Shown here: in pieces, positions 1 through 8,485 of the stretch
How positions within the stretch are numbered: position 1 is the first letter of the stretch
How the letters are laid out: each line of letters starts with the position of its first letter
Assembly (NCBI GenBank): GCA_036556965.1
Contig: DATBIO010000272.1
Location: 1 to 64,000, forward strand
Source of the DNA: DATBIO01 sp036556965
GTDB lineage: Bacteria; Acidobacteriota; Vicinamibacteria; Fen-336
Length of the DNA stretch: 64,000 nt
Reading direction: 5' to 3'
The notes under the pieces: generated by a model
Database searches by the model: none
What the model was told of the DNA's origin: nothing
The model's input: the letters and a program-made list of their open reading frames with translations, nothing else
Program-made: the position numbers and the translations under genes

Positions 1-80
1 TGTCGCCGGTGTGTAGCCGTGGCCCGAGCAAGCTCGCGCCGGACTACGTCTGGCGCGAGCGGATGGGGGGGAGGCGAAGC

Positions 81-120
81 CGCGGGGGGGTGCTTTCGCC
101 AGTACCCCCCCGCGTTTTCT
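81..120 (+). terminator. Putative intrinsic terminator at left window edge
   Basis: An 11-bp perfect GC stem (81-91 pairs with 104-114) encloses a 12-nt loop and is followed by TTTTCT on the plus strand. The T-tract means it would end a plus-strand transcript entering from the left. A second hairpin (32-40 with 52-60, nine pairs) lies just before it. The minus-strand TonB gene also ends here, so the stem may serve as a 3' barrier for it, although no T-tract is seen on that strand. Confidence 0.5.
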
Positions 121-121
121 A

Positions 122-2866
122 CTAGAAGTGGAACTTGGCCCCGAGCATCACCCGGCGCGGGTAGATGAACTCGGTGGGGGCCTCGAAGTTCTCGGAGGTC
201 CCCAGCCGGTCCAGCACGTCCTCGTGCGCGTCGTCGTTGAACAGGTTGAGGACGTCCGCGAAGAGGGCGATCGACGCCTCGCCTCCCAGCTTGAAGTCCT
301 TCTGCAGCCGGAGGTCGAACACGTTCTGCTTCGACACGGAGCGGCTGCCGTCGATCGGCTCCGCGTTGATGACGGTGGGAATGCCGAGGTCGCCCACGCG
401 CAGCAGGCGGGTGTAGGGACGGCCCGACTGGTGGGTGAAGTTCACGCCGGCCAGGAAGCCGGCGGGGAACTGGTAGACGAGCTGGGTCTTGAAGGTCACG
501 GGCCGGTCCCCGATGAGGCGGCCGTCGGTGTTGAGGAAGTCGTTGGGGTTGCGCCCGAACAAGCCGGCGGTGGTGGTCTGGTTGCCGGCGGGGCCGAAAG
601 TGGCGGAGGTGTTGGGCCGGCTGGAGCCCACGCGGCCCTCGGAGCGGCCCCAGACGAAGGACGACACCATCATCCAGTTGTCGGCCATGCGCTTGGTGAG
701 CTGCACGGTGACCCCGTTGAAGCGCGAGAACATCCCTTCGGGGTTGGTGAGAATGAAGACGCGCTCTCCCGGATCGTTGACCAGGGCCTGCACGGGTATG
801 GACGCCCCCGTGAGCGGGTCCTCGGTCGTGGTCGCCTCGTAGACGCCGCCGATGTCCTGGTTGGCGCCGTACCTCTCGCCCCGCTTGTAGACGTAGTGCA
901 CGGCCAGGCCCAGGTTGTTCACCAGCTCGCGTTCGATGCCCACCGTGAACTGGTCGGTGTAGGGGGCGTCGAAGCCGGGATCGACGAGGAGGTTGGTGTT
1001 GTCGGAGACCAGCTCCGTGCCCTCCGGGTTGCCCGCGGCGTCGTAGGTGCCGGAGAAGATGAAGCGCGGGGTGATCGAGGGCGAGGTGTTGTCGAACTCG
1101 CCGGTGACGATGCCGCGGTAGTAGCGGCCGTAGTGGCCGCGTATCACCGTGCGGGAGTCCTCCGTGACCTTCCAGTTGAACCCGATGCGCGGGGAGATCG
1201 TGCTCCAGTCGAAGACCTTGTCCACGGGGTCCGTGAACTCGCCCGTCTCGTTGCCCTGGCGGTCCAGGATGGCGAACTCCGGGAAGAAGGCCTTGGAGTA
1301 GTCATAACGCACGCCGAGGTTCAGGGAGACGCGGGTGCCCAGGCGGACGGTGTCGTCGAGGTAGACCCCCCAGGACTTCATGCGGCCGCCCTGGTGGTAG
1401 GGGAGCTGGGTGTAGCCGTAGGCCGGCACCCCGCCGTAGGTGTAGATGTAGTCGTTGGGCCCCAGCACGTAGTCGCTGCCGCCGCTGTTGTACTGGACGC
1501 CGAACTTGAAGTCGTGGCTGGCCCCCATGAACTTGTCCGCGAAGTGCGAGACCTTCGCGCTCAGGGCCGTCTTCTCGCTCACCCCGTCGTAGAAGGAGTA
1601 GATGCCGCCCGTGATCTCGCCGGTGTCGAAGTCGAGGTAGCGCGGCTTCACGCGCGGCTCGCTGTCCACCAGCGGGTCTCCGTGGTCCTTGCCATAGAAC
1701 CCTGAGTACCGGGCTTCGAAGTAGGTCTTGTCGCTGAGCACGGAGGTCAGGGTCACGTTGGGGGAGGGGTTGTGGCCCGTCTCCACGGTGACGCTGCTGG
1801 GGGCGGTGCTGGCCGTGCTGTCGCCGGGGATCTCGTAGTAGTCGTCGTGGTAGGCGACCATGAGGCGGTGGCGGGGGCTGATCTGGTAGTTCAGCTTGGC
1901 GAACACGCGGTCCGCCTCGAACTTCTCCGGGAACTCCGCGGGCACTCCCGCCGGCGACTGGTAGTCGCGCTGGTACTGGTAGGAGGCGAAGAACCAGAGC
2001 TTGTCCTTCATGATGGGACCGCTGAGCTGGAAGGTGGCGTCCTGGTACTTGTCGCGGTTGTAGGGCAGGCCGCCGTCCTCGGCCTCCGAGGTGTTGCGCG
2101 AGGTCAGGCCCTGGTCCTGGAAGTACACGTTGGCGTCCCCGTGGAAGGCGTTGCTGCCCTGGCGCGTCACCACGTTGAAGACCGCGCCCTGGACGTTGCC
2201 GTACTCGGCGGAGGCGCCCAGGGAGAGCACCTCGATCTCCTCCACGGCGTCGGTGTTGGGCCACGGCCAGGCCGCGCCCGTGAGGGGGGCGGTGAAGTCC
2301 GTGCCGTCCAGCATGTAGGAGTTGTCGGTGGTGCCGGAGCCCAGGGAGGTGGAGCGCGAGCTGCCGGTGGCGCTGGAGTTGACCCCCGGGGCGGCGTTGA
2401 TCAGGTCGAAGAACGTGAAGCGGGGGATGGGGGCGTTGCGCACCCAGTCCTTGTCGTAGTTGGTGCTGATCTGGTTGGTGGAGGTGTCCACCACCGGCGC
2501 CTCCGCCGTGACCGTGACCTCGTCCGCCTGCCCCGCCAGCTTGAGCCCGACGTTCTCTTCCACCGTCCCGCCCAGGGCCACGCGCACGCCCTCGCGGTTC
2601 ACCGTGCCGAAGCCGGCCTGGGTGAAGGTCAGCGTGTACGAGCCCGGCGGCAGGGCCGCGAAGCGGTAGAACCCCTCGGCGTTGGAGGTCGTGGTCTGCG
2701 TGCCCATCAGGACCGCGCTCCGGATCGTCACCGTGACCCCGGGCAGCGCACCGCCCGTCTCGTCCTTCACCGTCCCGACGATCGTCCCCGTGGTGCGCTG
2801 GGCCATGGCCGGAGCGGCCACCAGCGCGACGAGGAGACAGAGCGCGGGGATCAAACCCTTGCGCAT
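122..2866 (-). CDS. TonB-dependent receptor with carboxypeptidase-regulatory-like N-terminus
   Basis: A 914-residue outer-membrane beta-barrel receptor that would import a large substrate using TonB energy. The substrate cannot be read from sequence. A signal peptide ends near ...APAMAQ. Residues about 20-110 form a carboxypeptidase-regulatory-like beta-sandwich (GTIVGTVKDETGGALPGVTV). A plug domain of roughly 110 residues follows, and the remainder is barrel, ending in the aromatic KFHF typical of BAM-assembled proteins. I chose the ATG at 2866 over the upstream ATG at 2953. It has a strong AAGGAG ribosome site and begins directly with the signal peptide, while the extra 29 residues are charged and would precede it. 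A TTGACA/TAGAGT promoter lies upstream. No TonB, SusD-like or sugar-enzyme gene is adjacent, so it stands alone. This architecture is abundant in Acidobacteriota. Confidence 0.9.
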   Translation of the reverse strand: MRKGLIPALCLLVALVAAPAMAQRTTGTIVGTVKDETGGALPGVTVTIRSAVLMGTQTTTSNAEGFYRFAALPPGSYTLTFTQAGFGTVNREGVRVALGGTVEENVGLKLAGQADEVTVTAEAPVVDTSTNQISTNYDKDWVRNAPIPRFTFFDLINAAPGVNSSATGSSRSTSLGSGTTDNSYMLDGTDFTAPLTGAAWPWPNTDAVEEIEVLSLGASAEYGNVQGAVFNVVTRQGSNAFHGDANVYFQDQGLTSRNTSEAEDGGLPYNRDKYQDATFQLSGPIMKDKLWFFASYQYQRDYQSPAGVPAEFPEKFEADRVFAKLNYQISPRHRLMVAYHDDYYEIPGDSTASTAPSSVTVETGHNPSPNVTLTSVLSDKTYFEARYSGFYGKDHGDPLVDSEPRVKPRYLDFDTGEITGGIYSFYDGVSEKTALSAKVSHFADKFMGASHDFKFGVQYNSGGSDYVLGPNDYIYTYGGVPAYGYTQLPYHQGGRMKSWGVYLDDTVRLGTRVSLNLGVRYDYSKAFFPEFAILDRQGNETGEFTDPVDKVFDWSTISPRIGFNWKVTEDSRTVIRGHYGRYYRGIVTGEFDNTSPSITPRFIFSGTYDAAGNPEGTELVSDNTNLLVDPGFDAPYTDQFTVGIERELVNNLGLAVHYVYKRGERYGANQDIGGVYEATTTEDPLTGASIPVQALVNDPGERVFILTNPEGMFSRFNGVTVQLTKRMADNWMMVSSFVWGRSEGRVGSSRPNTSATFGPAGNQTTTAGLFGRNPNDFLNTDGRLIGDRPVTFKTQLVYQFPAGFLAGVNFTHQSGRPYTRLLRVGDLGIPTVINAEPIDGSRSVSKQNVFDLRLQKDFKLGGEASIALFADVLNLFNDDAHEDVLDRLGTSENFEAPTEFIYPRRVMLGAKFHF

Positions 2867-2985
2867 CGGCTTCTCCTTTGTTGGACGTGGAAGCGGGCAC
2901 AGGGAGGGAACGAGCCCGCGGTGGAACGGCGACCGGCTGCGCACGACGCTCACCGGACCCCCAATACCCTGTGGATAGCGCCACG

Positions 2986-3014
2986 ACTCTAGGGCCGTGT
3001 CATACGGCTGTCAA
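2986..3014 (-). promoter_or_regulatory. Sigma70-type promoter for the TonB receptor
   Basis: On the minus strand TTGACA (3014-3009) and TAGAGT (2991-2986) are separated by exactly 17 nt. The predicted start near 2979 leaves an untranslated leader of about 113 nt before the ATG at 2866. It is the closest match to consensus that I found in the window. The -35 box overlaps the stop codon of the amidohydrolase remnant. Confidence 0.65.
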
Positions 3015-3170
3015 GGCTTCGTTCCGGGCCAGCGCACCACCGCGCCCCGCACCACCAGGCCCGGTCACCCCTGCGTCCTCGAGCGCGTCCACGGGCGCGG
3101 CGATGGGGTCGCGGTCCAGCACGATGAAGTCCGCCACGAGCGCTCCCACCGTTCCGTCGTCGCCGTGAGC
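3011..3170 (-). pseudogene. Remnant of an amidohydrolase C-terminus, frameshifted and 5'-truncated
   Basis: Translating the minus strand gives GTVGALVADFIVLDRDPIAA followed by PVDALEDAGVTG. This is the typical C-terminal strand region of amidohydrolase-3/YtcJ-like enzymes (compare GKLADLVVFAADLFAAP near the end of the intact amidohydrolase at 61369-63012). A switch of reading frame near 3061 restores LVVRGAVVRWPGTKP and a TGA stop at 3011-3013, so the tail is frameshifted. Upstream of about 3170 the similarity stops abruptly and the chrB promoter region begins. The rest of the gene is missing. This fills most of the 388-nt gap 2867-3254, which otherwise holds the divergent promoters of the TonB and chrB genes. 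The assignment is by eye from motif resemblance. Confidence 0.55.
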
Positions 3171-3226
3171 CGCTCCCCGGAACCGGTTGGTTCCCCCGCG
3201 ACCCGCATATCTTGTGTTGGGATTAT

Positions 3227-3238
3227 CACAATATTGTG
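3227..3238. promoter_or_regulatory. Palindromic operator in the chrB promoter
   Basis: CACAATATTGTG is a perfect 12-bp palindrome in an island of AT-rich DNA. It lies just upstream of TATCTA (3240-3245), a plausible -10 box 9 nt before the chrB ATG. TTGTGT at 3212-3217 or TTGGGA at 3217-3222 could be the -35. A repressor bound here would block RNA polymerase. Autoregulation by ChrB is the obvious hypothesis, since ChrB proteins are known chromate-responsive regulators of their own operons. Confidence 0.6.
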
Positions 3239-3254
3239 GTATCTATCATCACAA

Positions 3255-4211
3255 ATGAAGGCCTACCGGGCCCTGGTGCTGAGCCTGCCGAAGCGCAACT
3301 CGACCGTGCGGATGCGCGTCTGGCGGGCGCTGAAGGACACCGGGTGCGGCGTGCTGCGCGACGGCGTCTACCTGCTGCCCGCCGCGTCGGCGCGCGCGCC
3401 CGCGCTCGCGGAAATGGAGTCCGACATCCGCGCCGAAGGCGGCTTCGCCATGGCGGTGGACATGAACCTGAAGAGCGGCGCCCAGGCGGAACACGTGCGC
3501 ACGCTCTTCGACCGCAGCGCCGGTTATGGCGAGCTGGTCGATCGGATCAACGCCGCCAAGGCGGCGCTGCCGCGCCTCGGGCTGCGGCGGGCGCAGACCC
3601 AGGCGCAGCGGCTGCGCCGGTCCTTCGCCAGGCTCGCGGAGAGCGACTTCTTCCCCGGGCCGGCGAAAGCGCAGGCCGAGGAAGCGCTTTCCCGCCTGGC
3701 CGCCCGGATGGGCGAGCTCTATTCGGACGGCGAGCCCCGGGCGTCGAGGAAGCGCGTCCGGCGGCTCGATGCCGCGCACTACCGTGGCCGCCTCTGGGTG
3801 ACGCGCAGCAAGCCCTGGGTCGACCGGCTGGCCAGCGCCTGGCTGATCAAGCGCTTCATCGACCCCGGCGCGAAGTTCGGCTGGATCGAGCGTCCGCGCG
3901 ACCGTCCGCGGAGGGCGGTCGGATTCGATTTCGACGGCGCCGCGTTCACCCACGCGGGCGGGCGCGTGACCTTCGAAGTGCTGGCTTCGAGCTTCGGGCT
4001 CGACAACGACCCCGCCCTCGCCGCGATCGGCGCCGTGGTCCACTTTCTCGACGTGGGCGGCATTCCCGCGGCCGACGCCCGGGGCCTCGAGACGATCCTG
4101 CGCGGGGCGCGGGCGCAGGCGCGCAGCGACGGCGAGCTGCTGGCCGAAGCCATGCGCATCTTCGACCTGTTCTGCTCAGCGTACAGAAAGGAGCATTCGG
4201 ACCGGACCTGA
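3255..4211 (+). CDS. chrB: Chromate-sensing regulator / resistance protein ChrB
   Basis: A 318-residue protein with both parts of the ChrB family. Residues about 1-90 form the N-terminal winged-helix-like region (LVLSLPKRNSTVRMRVWRAL, then LRDGVYLLP). Residues about 178-310 form the C-terminal ChrB domain with its hallmark DRLASAWLIKRFIDP and a FDFDGAAFTH segment. In characterised chr operons ChrB senses chromate and regulates transcription. Here no chrA chromate exporter is present and an MFS transporter follows 198 nt downstream, so the sensed compound may be chromate or something else. The ATG at 3255 has no Shine-Dalgarno sequence but sits 9 nt after a -10-like TATCTA, consistent with a leaderless transcript. 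The longer open frame upstream reads through the promoter and the amidohydrolase remnant and is not coding. Confidence 0.85.
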   Translation: MKAYRALVLSLPKRNSTVRMRVWRALKDTGCGVLRDGVYLLPAASARAPALAEMESDIRAEGGFAMAVDMNLKSGAQAEHVRTLFDRSAGYGELVDRINAAKAALPRLGLRRAQTQAQRLRRSFARLAESDFFPGPAKAQAEEALSRLAARMGELYSDGEPRASRKRVRRLDAAHYRGRLWVTRSKPWVDRLASAWLIKRFIDPGAKFGWIERPRDRPRRAVGFDFDGAAFTHAGGRVTFEVLASSFGLDNDPALAAIGAVVHFLDVGGIPAADARGLETILRGARAQARSDGELLAEAMRIFDLFCSAYRKEHSDRT

Positions 4212-4409
4212 GCCGGGCAAGGCTCCAGGTCGGGCTGGGCGCGGGGCCGTCCCTGGCGCATCGACGTGCGCCGGGACATGCGAGGTCGCGTCCCGCTCCA
4301 CCCCCGGCCGGGAATGCCGTCCCGCCACGCTGCTCGCCGCAACCCACCGAGGAGCTCGCCGTGCGCTGTCGACTGAAGCCCCCGTCTTCCGCCGTCCACG
4401 GCTGAAGGG

Positions 4410-5582
4410 ATGATCCCCTTCCTGCTCACGGCCCGATCGCTGCGCGCCTTGGCGGACGGCTGCGTCGCGGTGCTGCTGCCCGCCTACCTTCTCGCCCTCG
4501 GCTTCGGCACGCTGGAGGTGGGCGTCCTCAGCACGGTGACGATGACGGGATCCGCCGCCGCGACGCTGGCCGTGGGCCGCTGGGGGAACCGCTTCGACCT
4601 GCGGCGGCTCCTGGTCGCCGCGGCGGCTCTCATGGCCCTCACCGGCATCGGGTTCGCGGCGTTCTCGACGCTCTGGCCGCTCCTCATCGTCGCCCTGGTC
4701 GGCACCATGAACCCGGGCGGCGGCGACGTGAGCGTGTTCTACCCGCTCGAGCACACGGCCCTCGCGGCGGCCGCGCCCGCGGAGGCGCGCACCACGGCGT
4801 TCGCCCGCTACAGCTTCATCGGGTCGCTGCTGGGCGCGGTGGGCGCGCTCGCCGCGGGGGTGCCCGACTGGGCCGCCGGGCGCTACGGCGTGGCGACGCG
4901 CGACGTGCTGAAGCTCATGTTCGTGGCGTATGGAGCCGTCGGCGTCGCCGTCGGCGCCCTCTACTCGCAGCTCCCGCCTGCAGGAGCGGTCGAGAGGTCG
5001 GCGGTGCCCCTCGGACCGTCCCGCACCGTGGTGTGGAAGCTCGCCGGCCTCTTCAGCGTGGACTCGTTCGCGGGCGGGCTCATCGTCAACGCGCTGCTCG
5101 CGCTGTGGCTCTTCCAGCGCTTCGATCTCTCGCTCGCCGGCGCGGGGGCGTTCTTCTTCTGGACCGGGCTGCTGAGCGCGGTGTCACAGCTTGCCGCCGC
5201 GCCGCTCGCGCGGCGCATCGGCCTCGTCCATACCATGGTCTTCACGCACCTTCCCGCGAACCTGTCCTTGATCGCGGCCGCCTTCGCGCCGACCCTGGAG
5301 GCCGCCCTGGGGCTCCTCCTGGTGCGCAGCGCCCTGTCGCAGATGGACGTCCCCGCGCGCGGCGCCTACATCATGTCCGTCGTCACGCCGGCCGAGCGGC
5401 CGGCGGCGGCGAGCTCCACCGCCGTCCCGCGCAGCCTCGCGGCGGCGCTCGGCCCGTCGCTCACGGGCGCGATGTTCGGCGCGGGCGCCATGGCCGCGCC
5501 GCTCATCCTGTGCGGCGTGCTGAAGTCGGCCTACGACGTGGCGCTGCTCGCCATGTTCCGCAAGGTCCGGCCGAGGGACTAG
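4410..5582 (+). CDS. Major facilitator superfamily transporter
   Basis: A 390-residue inner-membrane protein with about 12 hydrophobic segments and the MFS two-half organisation. It starts MIPFLLTARSLRALADG, has a short basic loop (GRWGNRFDLRRLL) in the position of the MFS loop 2-3 motif, and ends in a short basic tail. The substrate is unknown. It follows chrB in the same direction with 198 nt between them; that gap holds no ORF I can support. A plausible reading is a ChrB-controlled efflux or uptake pair. The ribosome site GAAGGG abuts the ATG, so the start is only moderately certain. The stop TAG is shared base for base with the stop of the convergent panE gene as a single CTAG (5579-5582). 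Confidence 0.8.
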   Translation: MIPFLLTARSLRALADGCVAVLLPAYLLALGFGTLEVGVLSTVTMTGSAAATLAVGRWGNRFDLRRLLVAAAALMALTGIGFAAFSTLWPLLIVALVGTMNPGGGDVSVFYPLEHTALAAAAPAEARTTAFARYSFIGSLLGAVGALAAGVPDWAAGRYGVATRDVLKLMFVAYGAVGVAVGALYSQLPPAGAVERSAVPLGPSRTVVWKLAGLFSVDSFAGGLIVNALLALWLFQRFDLSLAGAGAFFFWTGLLSAVSQLAAAPLARRIGLVHTMVFTHLPANLSLIAAAFAPTLEAALGLLLVRSALSQMDVPARGAYIMSVVTPAERPAAASSTAVPRSLAAALGPSLTGAMFGAGAMAAPLILCGVLKSAYDVALLAMFRKVRPRD

Positions 5583-6520
5583 TCCGGCAGCCCCGCCGCG
5601 CTGCGCGCCCGCCGTTCCTGGGGCAGCAGCGCCGCGTACAGCACGTCGTTGACGGGCGTGGGCAGGGAGAGCGCGCGCCCCGCGCGCACCACCGCCCCGC
5701 ACTGCGCCTCGAGCTCGGAGGGCCTTTCCGCCATCACGTCGCGCTGCATGGAGCTGGTGGTCCCGGCGGGCAGGCCGTCCACGAAGCGCAGGGTGGCGGC
5801 GAGCAGCCCGGGGTCCAGGCGCGCCCCGTGCGCGATGGCCACGGCGATGGTCTCCTCCATGGCCGCCACCAGGAGGGCGCGCGTGGCGGGCACCTCCCGC
5901 AGGACGTCGATGGGCACGCGCGCCGCCGCCCCCACCGCCGAGGTGGGGGCGATGAAGACCAGCTTCGACCACAGCACGGAGCGGACGTCGGCGGAGGCCT
6001 CCGCGGCGACCCCCGCCTCGCGGAAGGCCGCCACCAGGGCCTCGACGCGCGCGGTGACGCCGCCTCCGGGCTCGCCCAGCACGACGCGCGGCTCGATGCC
6101 GGCGTGGTGGATCCGGCCCGGCGCCTCGACCTCGGCGCGGATCCAGGCCGCGCCGCCCAGCACGCGCCCCGCTCCCGCCACCGCGGCGATGGCGTCCACC
6201 GCCTCGACGCCGTTCAGCAGCGGGACGGCGGTGGTGGCGGGGCCCAGCAGCGGGGGGAGCAGGGGCAGGGCGGCGGGGAGCTGCCAGGCCTTGGTGGCCA
6301 CGAGCACGCAGTCCACGGGGCCGACCTCCTCGGGCCGGTCGGTGGCGCGGACCGGCACCAGGTGGAGGTCGCCCTTGATCGAGCGGAGCCGCAGCCCGGC
6401 CTCGCGCAGGGCGCGCAGGTGGGCGCCGCGGGCCAGGAAGGCCACCTCGTGGCCGGCCGCGGCCAGGCGCGCGCCGAAGTAGCCCCCGACCCCGCCCGAC
6501 CCCAGCACGGCCACGCGCAC
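5579..6520 (-). CDS. panE: 2-dehydropantoate 2-reductase (ketopantoate reductase family)
   Basis: A 313-residue NADPH-dependent reductase of the PanE/ApbA family, which converts ketopantoate to pantoate for pantothenate and CoA synthesis in the cytosol. The N-terminal Rossmann motif GSGGVGGYFGARLAAAGHEV is clear. The C-terminal helical domain has the SVLWSKLVFIAPTSAVGA segment carrying the family's catalytic lysine, and SSMQRDVMAERPSELEAQCG near the end. Some family members reduce other 2-keto acids, so the exact substrate is inferred. The GTG at 6520 is chosen because the Rossmann strand begins immediately (VRVAVLGSG) and TATACT lies 8 nt upstream, implying a leaderless message. The 58 extra in-frame residues upstream are not family-like. 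Confidence 0.85.
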   Translation of the reverse strand: MRVAVLGSGGVGGYFGARLAAAGHEVAFLARGAHLRALREAGLRLRSIKGDLHLVPVRATDRPEEVGPVDCVLVATKAWQLPAALPLLPPLLGPATTAVPLLNGVEAVDAIAAVAGAGRVLGGAAWIRAEVEAPGRIHHAGIEPRVVLGEPGGGVTARVEALVAAFREAGVAAEASADVRSVLWSKLVFIAPTSAVGAAARVPIDVLREVPATRALLVAAMEETIAVAIAHGARLDPGLLAATLRFVDGLPAGTTSSMQRDVMAERPSELEAQCGAVVRAGRALSLPTPVNDVLYAALLPQERRARSAAGLPD

Positions 6521-6683
6521 GGCGGGCGAGTATAGGCCACGGCCCCGGATGAGCGGCCATTCATTTTTCCCTGGACAGCCGCGGGGTCCCTCTGCTAAGG
6601 TCGCCGCCTCGAACCCCAGGGAACAGTTGAGTCGGGCCCGCCACAGCCGCCGGCCGCCCTCCGGCCCTGCGGCGCCCACTCGT

Positions 6684-6697
6684 TGAATGGTCATTCA
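6684..6697. promoter_or_regulatory. Inverted repeat, TetR-like operator candidate
   Basis: TGAATG-GT-CATTCA forms 6-bp arms around a 2-bp centre, flanked by a second weaker pair (CTCGT at 6679-6683 and ACGAG at 6701-6705). It ends just before the ribosome site of the secreted protein at 6715, so a bound repressor or an RNA hairpin could control that gene. The half-site resembles those of TetR-type fatty-acid regulators, but no regulator gene is nearby. Confidence 0.4.
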
Positions 6698-6714
6698 CTC
6701 ACGAGGAGGGCCCC

Positions 6715-8475
6715 GTGCGAACGAGGCATGCCGTCGTCCTGGGCGCGGCGCTGGCCGCCGCCCTGTCCGTCCCCGCGCAGGCCGCCGCGCCGCGCGACGT
6801 CGTCACCCGCTGGCAGGCGGGCGACTGGACCATCTGGCGCATCGACCGGCCCACCGCCGACCACGCCGCCACCGCCTTCCACGACATCGTCCTGCGCCCC
6901 GGCGACCGCGTGGCCATCGACGCCGGCGGCTGCCTCCGCCTCGCGGACGGGCGCTGGGCCGAGCTGGCGGGGGAGGGCGAGTCCGCCCTCCTCGTGGACC
7001 TGCCCGGCGTGACCCGGGGCCCCGTGCCCGCGCGCGGGCTCCTGCGCACGACCATGGAGGTGGGGGAGGACGGCGGCGTGCTGCGCCTGGGCTTCGCCGG
7101 CCCGCGCCTGCGCGGCAACGGTTACGAGGGCCTCAAGGCGGGCGCCTGCGCCGGCCAGCCCGACGGGTTCGTGATGGTGGGGGTCCAGGCCACGCTGACC
7201 GTCTACCCGCCCATGAACCTCGTGTGGTCGGCCGCCGACCACAACGGCATCCCCCTGAACCCGCGCTGGGGCCAGCAGGCCAACTACCCGGGCACCGTCC
7301 CCGACCCGGTGGCCATCTGCTTCAGCGTTCCGGGATGGTTCCAGAACCCGGTCTGCACCACGCAGCGGCCGACCTACGACACCGCCACCTGGTTCAAGGC
7401 CCTCATCTGCGAGATCGGGGCCACCACCCCCCTCGCCGGCCACGTCAACTGGTACCCGAGCACCTACGAGGGCCCCATCTACTGGAGCAGCCACGAGTGG
7501 TCGGACGACGACTACAACATGAACGTGGTGCCGCCCAACCGCAACGGCCTGGTGGCCAGCTCCGGCAGCACCCTGCACACCGAGTTCGACGGCAGCGAGA
7601 CGGTGGAGAACTTCACCACCCCGTGGTGGAGCTCCTTCCGCCAGGCGGTGGACTCCAGCGACGCGCTGGCCCGCAGCATGGTGGACGGGCGCCCCGCCAT
7701 CGTGAGCGGCCTGGCCGGTCTCGACTGCGAGCACGACTGCTACACGGAGATCCACCCCGTGTGGCTGATGGCCATCCGCGTCCGCTCCGACTCCACCAAG
7801 GACGTGTGGGCCATCTTCGCGCGCAACTGGGGCAACGAGGGCTACTGCAGCCGCTACCAGCACCACCTGCTGCTGTCGGGCAACCAGTACAAGGTGAGCC
7901 TGCCCTGGCGCGGGGGCGCCACCGGCGTCAACGTCGCGGGCACCCAGTTCAAGGCCAACGTCAGCGGCCTGAGCTGGTGGTGGGGGACCACCTTCGGCCA
8001 GAAGGTGAACGTCACCTTCCAGCTCCCCGCCCCCGACGCGCACGGGCGCATCCACGGCGAGATGGTGCTCAACTGGTCGGGGCCCGTGATGCAGGCGGCC
8101 GACGCCGACGTGGCGCTGGCCGCCGCCGCCCGGCCCGAGGACGAGCCGCGCGGCAACACCGGGGAGGCCCTGGTCTCCGGCCTCATGAAGGCGCTCACCC
8201 CCGCCCAGCGGCGCGCGTTCGAGCGGCGTGCCGGGAAGGGCGGGCGGGGAGGGGACGGCATCGCCGCCCTGTCCGGCGGGCGACGCGCGCCGGCGGAGAC
8301 CTCCGCTGCCGCCGCCCCCGCGCCCGGCGTGCGCTCGGTCATCGACACCGCGCGCGAGAAGAAGGACAAGCGCACGCTGGAGGCGCTGCGCGAGGCCTAC
8401 GGCGGCGTCCTCCCCGGCGCGGTGGGCGAGGCGCTGCGCAAGGCCGGGGAGCCGGAGGCGCCTCCCAAGGAGTAG
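6715..8475 (+). CDS. Large secreted protein of unknown function
   Basis: A 586-residue exported protein that I cannot assign. A signal peptide (about residues 1-24, ending PAQAAA) is followed by IVLRPGDRVAIDAGGC, a beta-type motif I associate with secreted carbohydrate-binding-like bacterial proteins. A Trp-, Tyr- and Cys-rich central region follows (for example SVPGWFQNPVCTT, YWSSHEWSDDDYN). Then comes GLDCEHDCYTEIHPVWLMAI, whose Cys, His, Asp and Glu residues look like a metal or disulfide site. The last 130 residues are low-complexity, Ala/Pro/Arg-rich and probably disordered. The GTG at 6715 has an excellent GGAGG site 7 nt upstream. The inverted repeat at 6684-6697 suggests regulation. 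It converges on a zinc metalloprotease gene with 10 nt between their stops. Confidence 0.7.
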   Translation: MRTRHAVVLGAALAAALSVPAQAAAPRDVVTRWQAGDWTIWRIDRPTADHAATAFHDIVLRPGDRVAIDAGGCLRLADGRWAELAGEGESALLVDLPGVTRGPVPARGLLRTTMEVGEDGGVLRLGFAGPRLRGNGYEGLKAGACAGQPDGFVMVGVQATLTVYPPMNLVWSAADHNGIPLNPRWGQQANYPGTVPDPVAICFSVPGWFQNPVCTTQRPTYDTATWFKALICEIGATTPLAGHVNWYPSTYEGPIYWSSHEWSDDDYNMNVVPPNRNGLVASSGSTLHTEFDGSETVENFTTPWWSSFRQAVDSSDALARSMVDGRPAIVSGLAGLDCEHDCYTEIHPVWLMAIRVRSDSTKDVWAIFARNWGNEGYCSRYQHHLLLSGNQYKVSLPWRGGATGVNVAGTQFKANVSGLSWWWGTTFGQKVNVTFQLPAPDAHGRIHGEMVLNWSGPVMQAADADVALAAAARPEDEPRGNTGEALVSGLMKALTPAQRRAFERRAGKGGRGGDGIAALSGGRRAPAETSAAAAPAPGVRSVIDTAREKKDKRTLEALREAYGGVLPGAVGEALRKAGEPEAPPKE

Positions 8476-8485
8476 CGGACCGTCC

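Noticed and set aside
2866..2953. Upstream ATG for the TonB receptor
   Set aside because: The added 29 residues would place charged sequence before the signal peptide and lack a ribosome site, while the ATG at 2866 has a strong one.
1302..2984. Long open frames overlapping the TonB gene on both strands (for example 128-1705 plus and 1302-2984 minus)
   Set aside because: They are shadow frames of GC-rich coding DNA, rich in Arg, Gly, Pro, His and Val with no domain or signal. The TonB frame explains the region.
4212..4409. Possible small gene between chrB and the MFS gene
   Set aside because: No frame with a plausible start, ribosome site or recognisable composition. It is treated as plain intergenic DNA.
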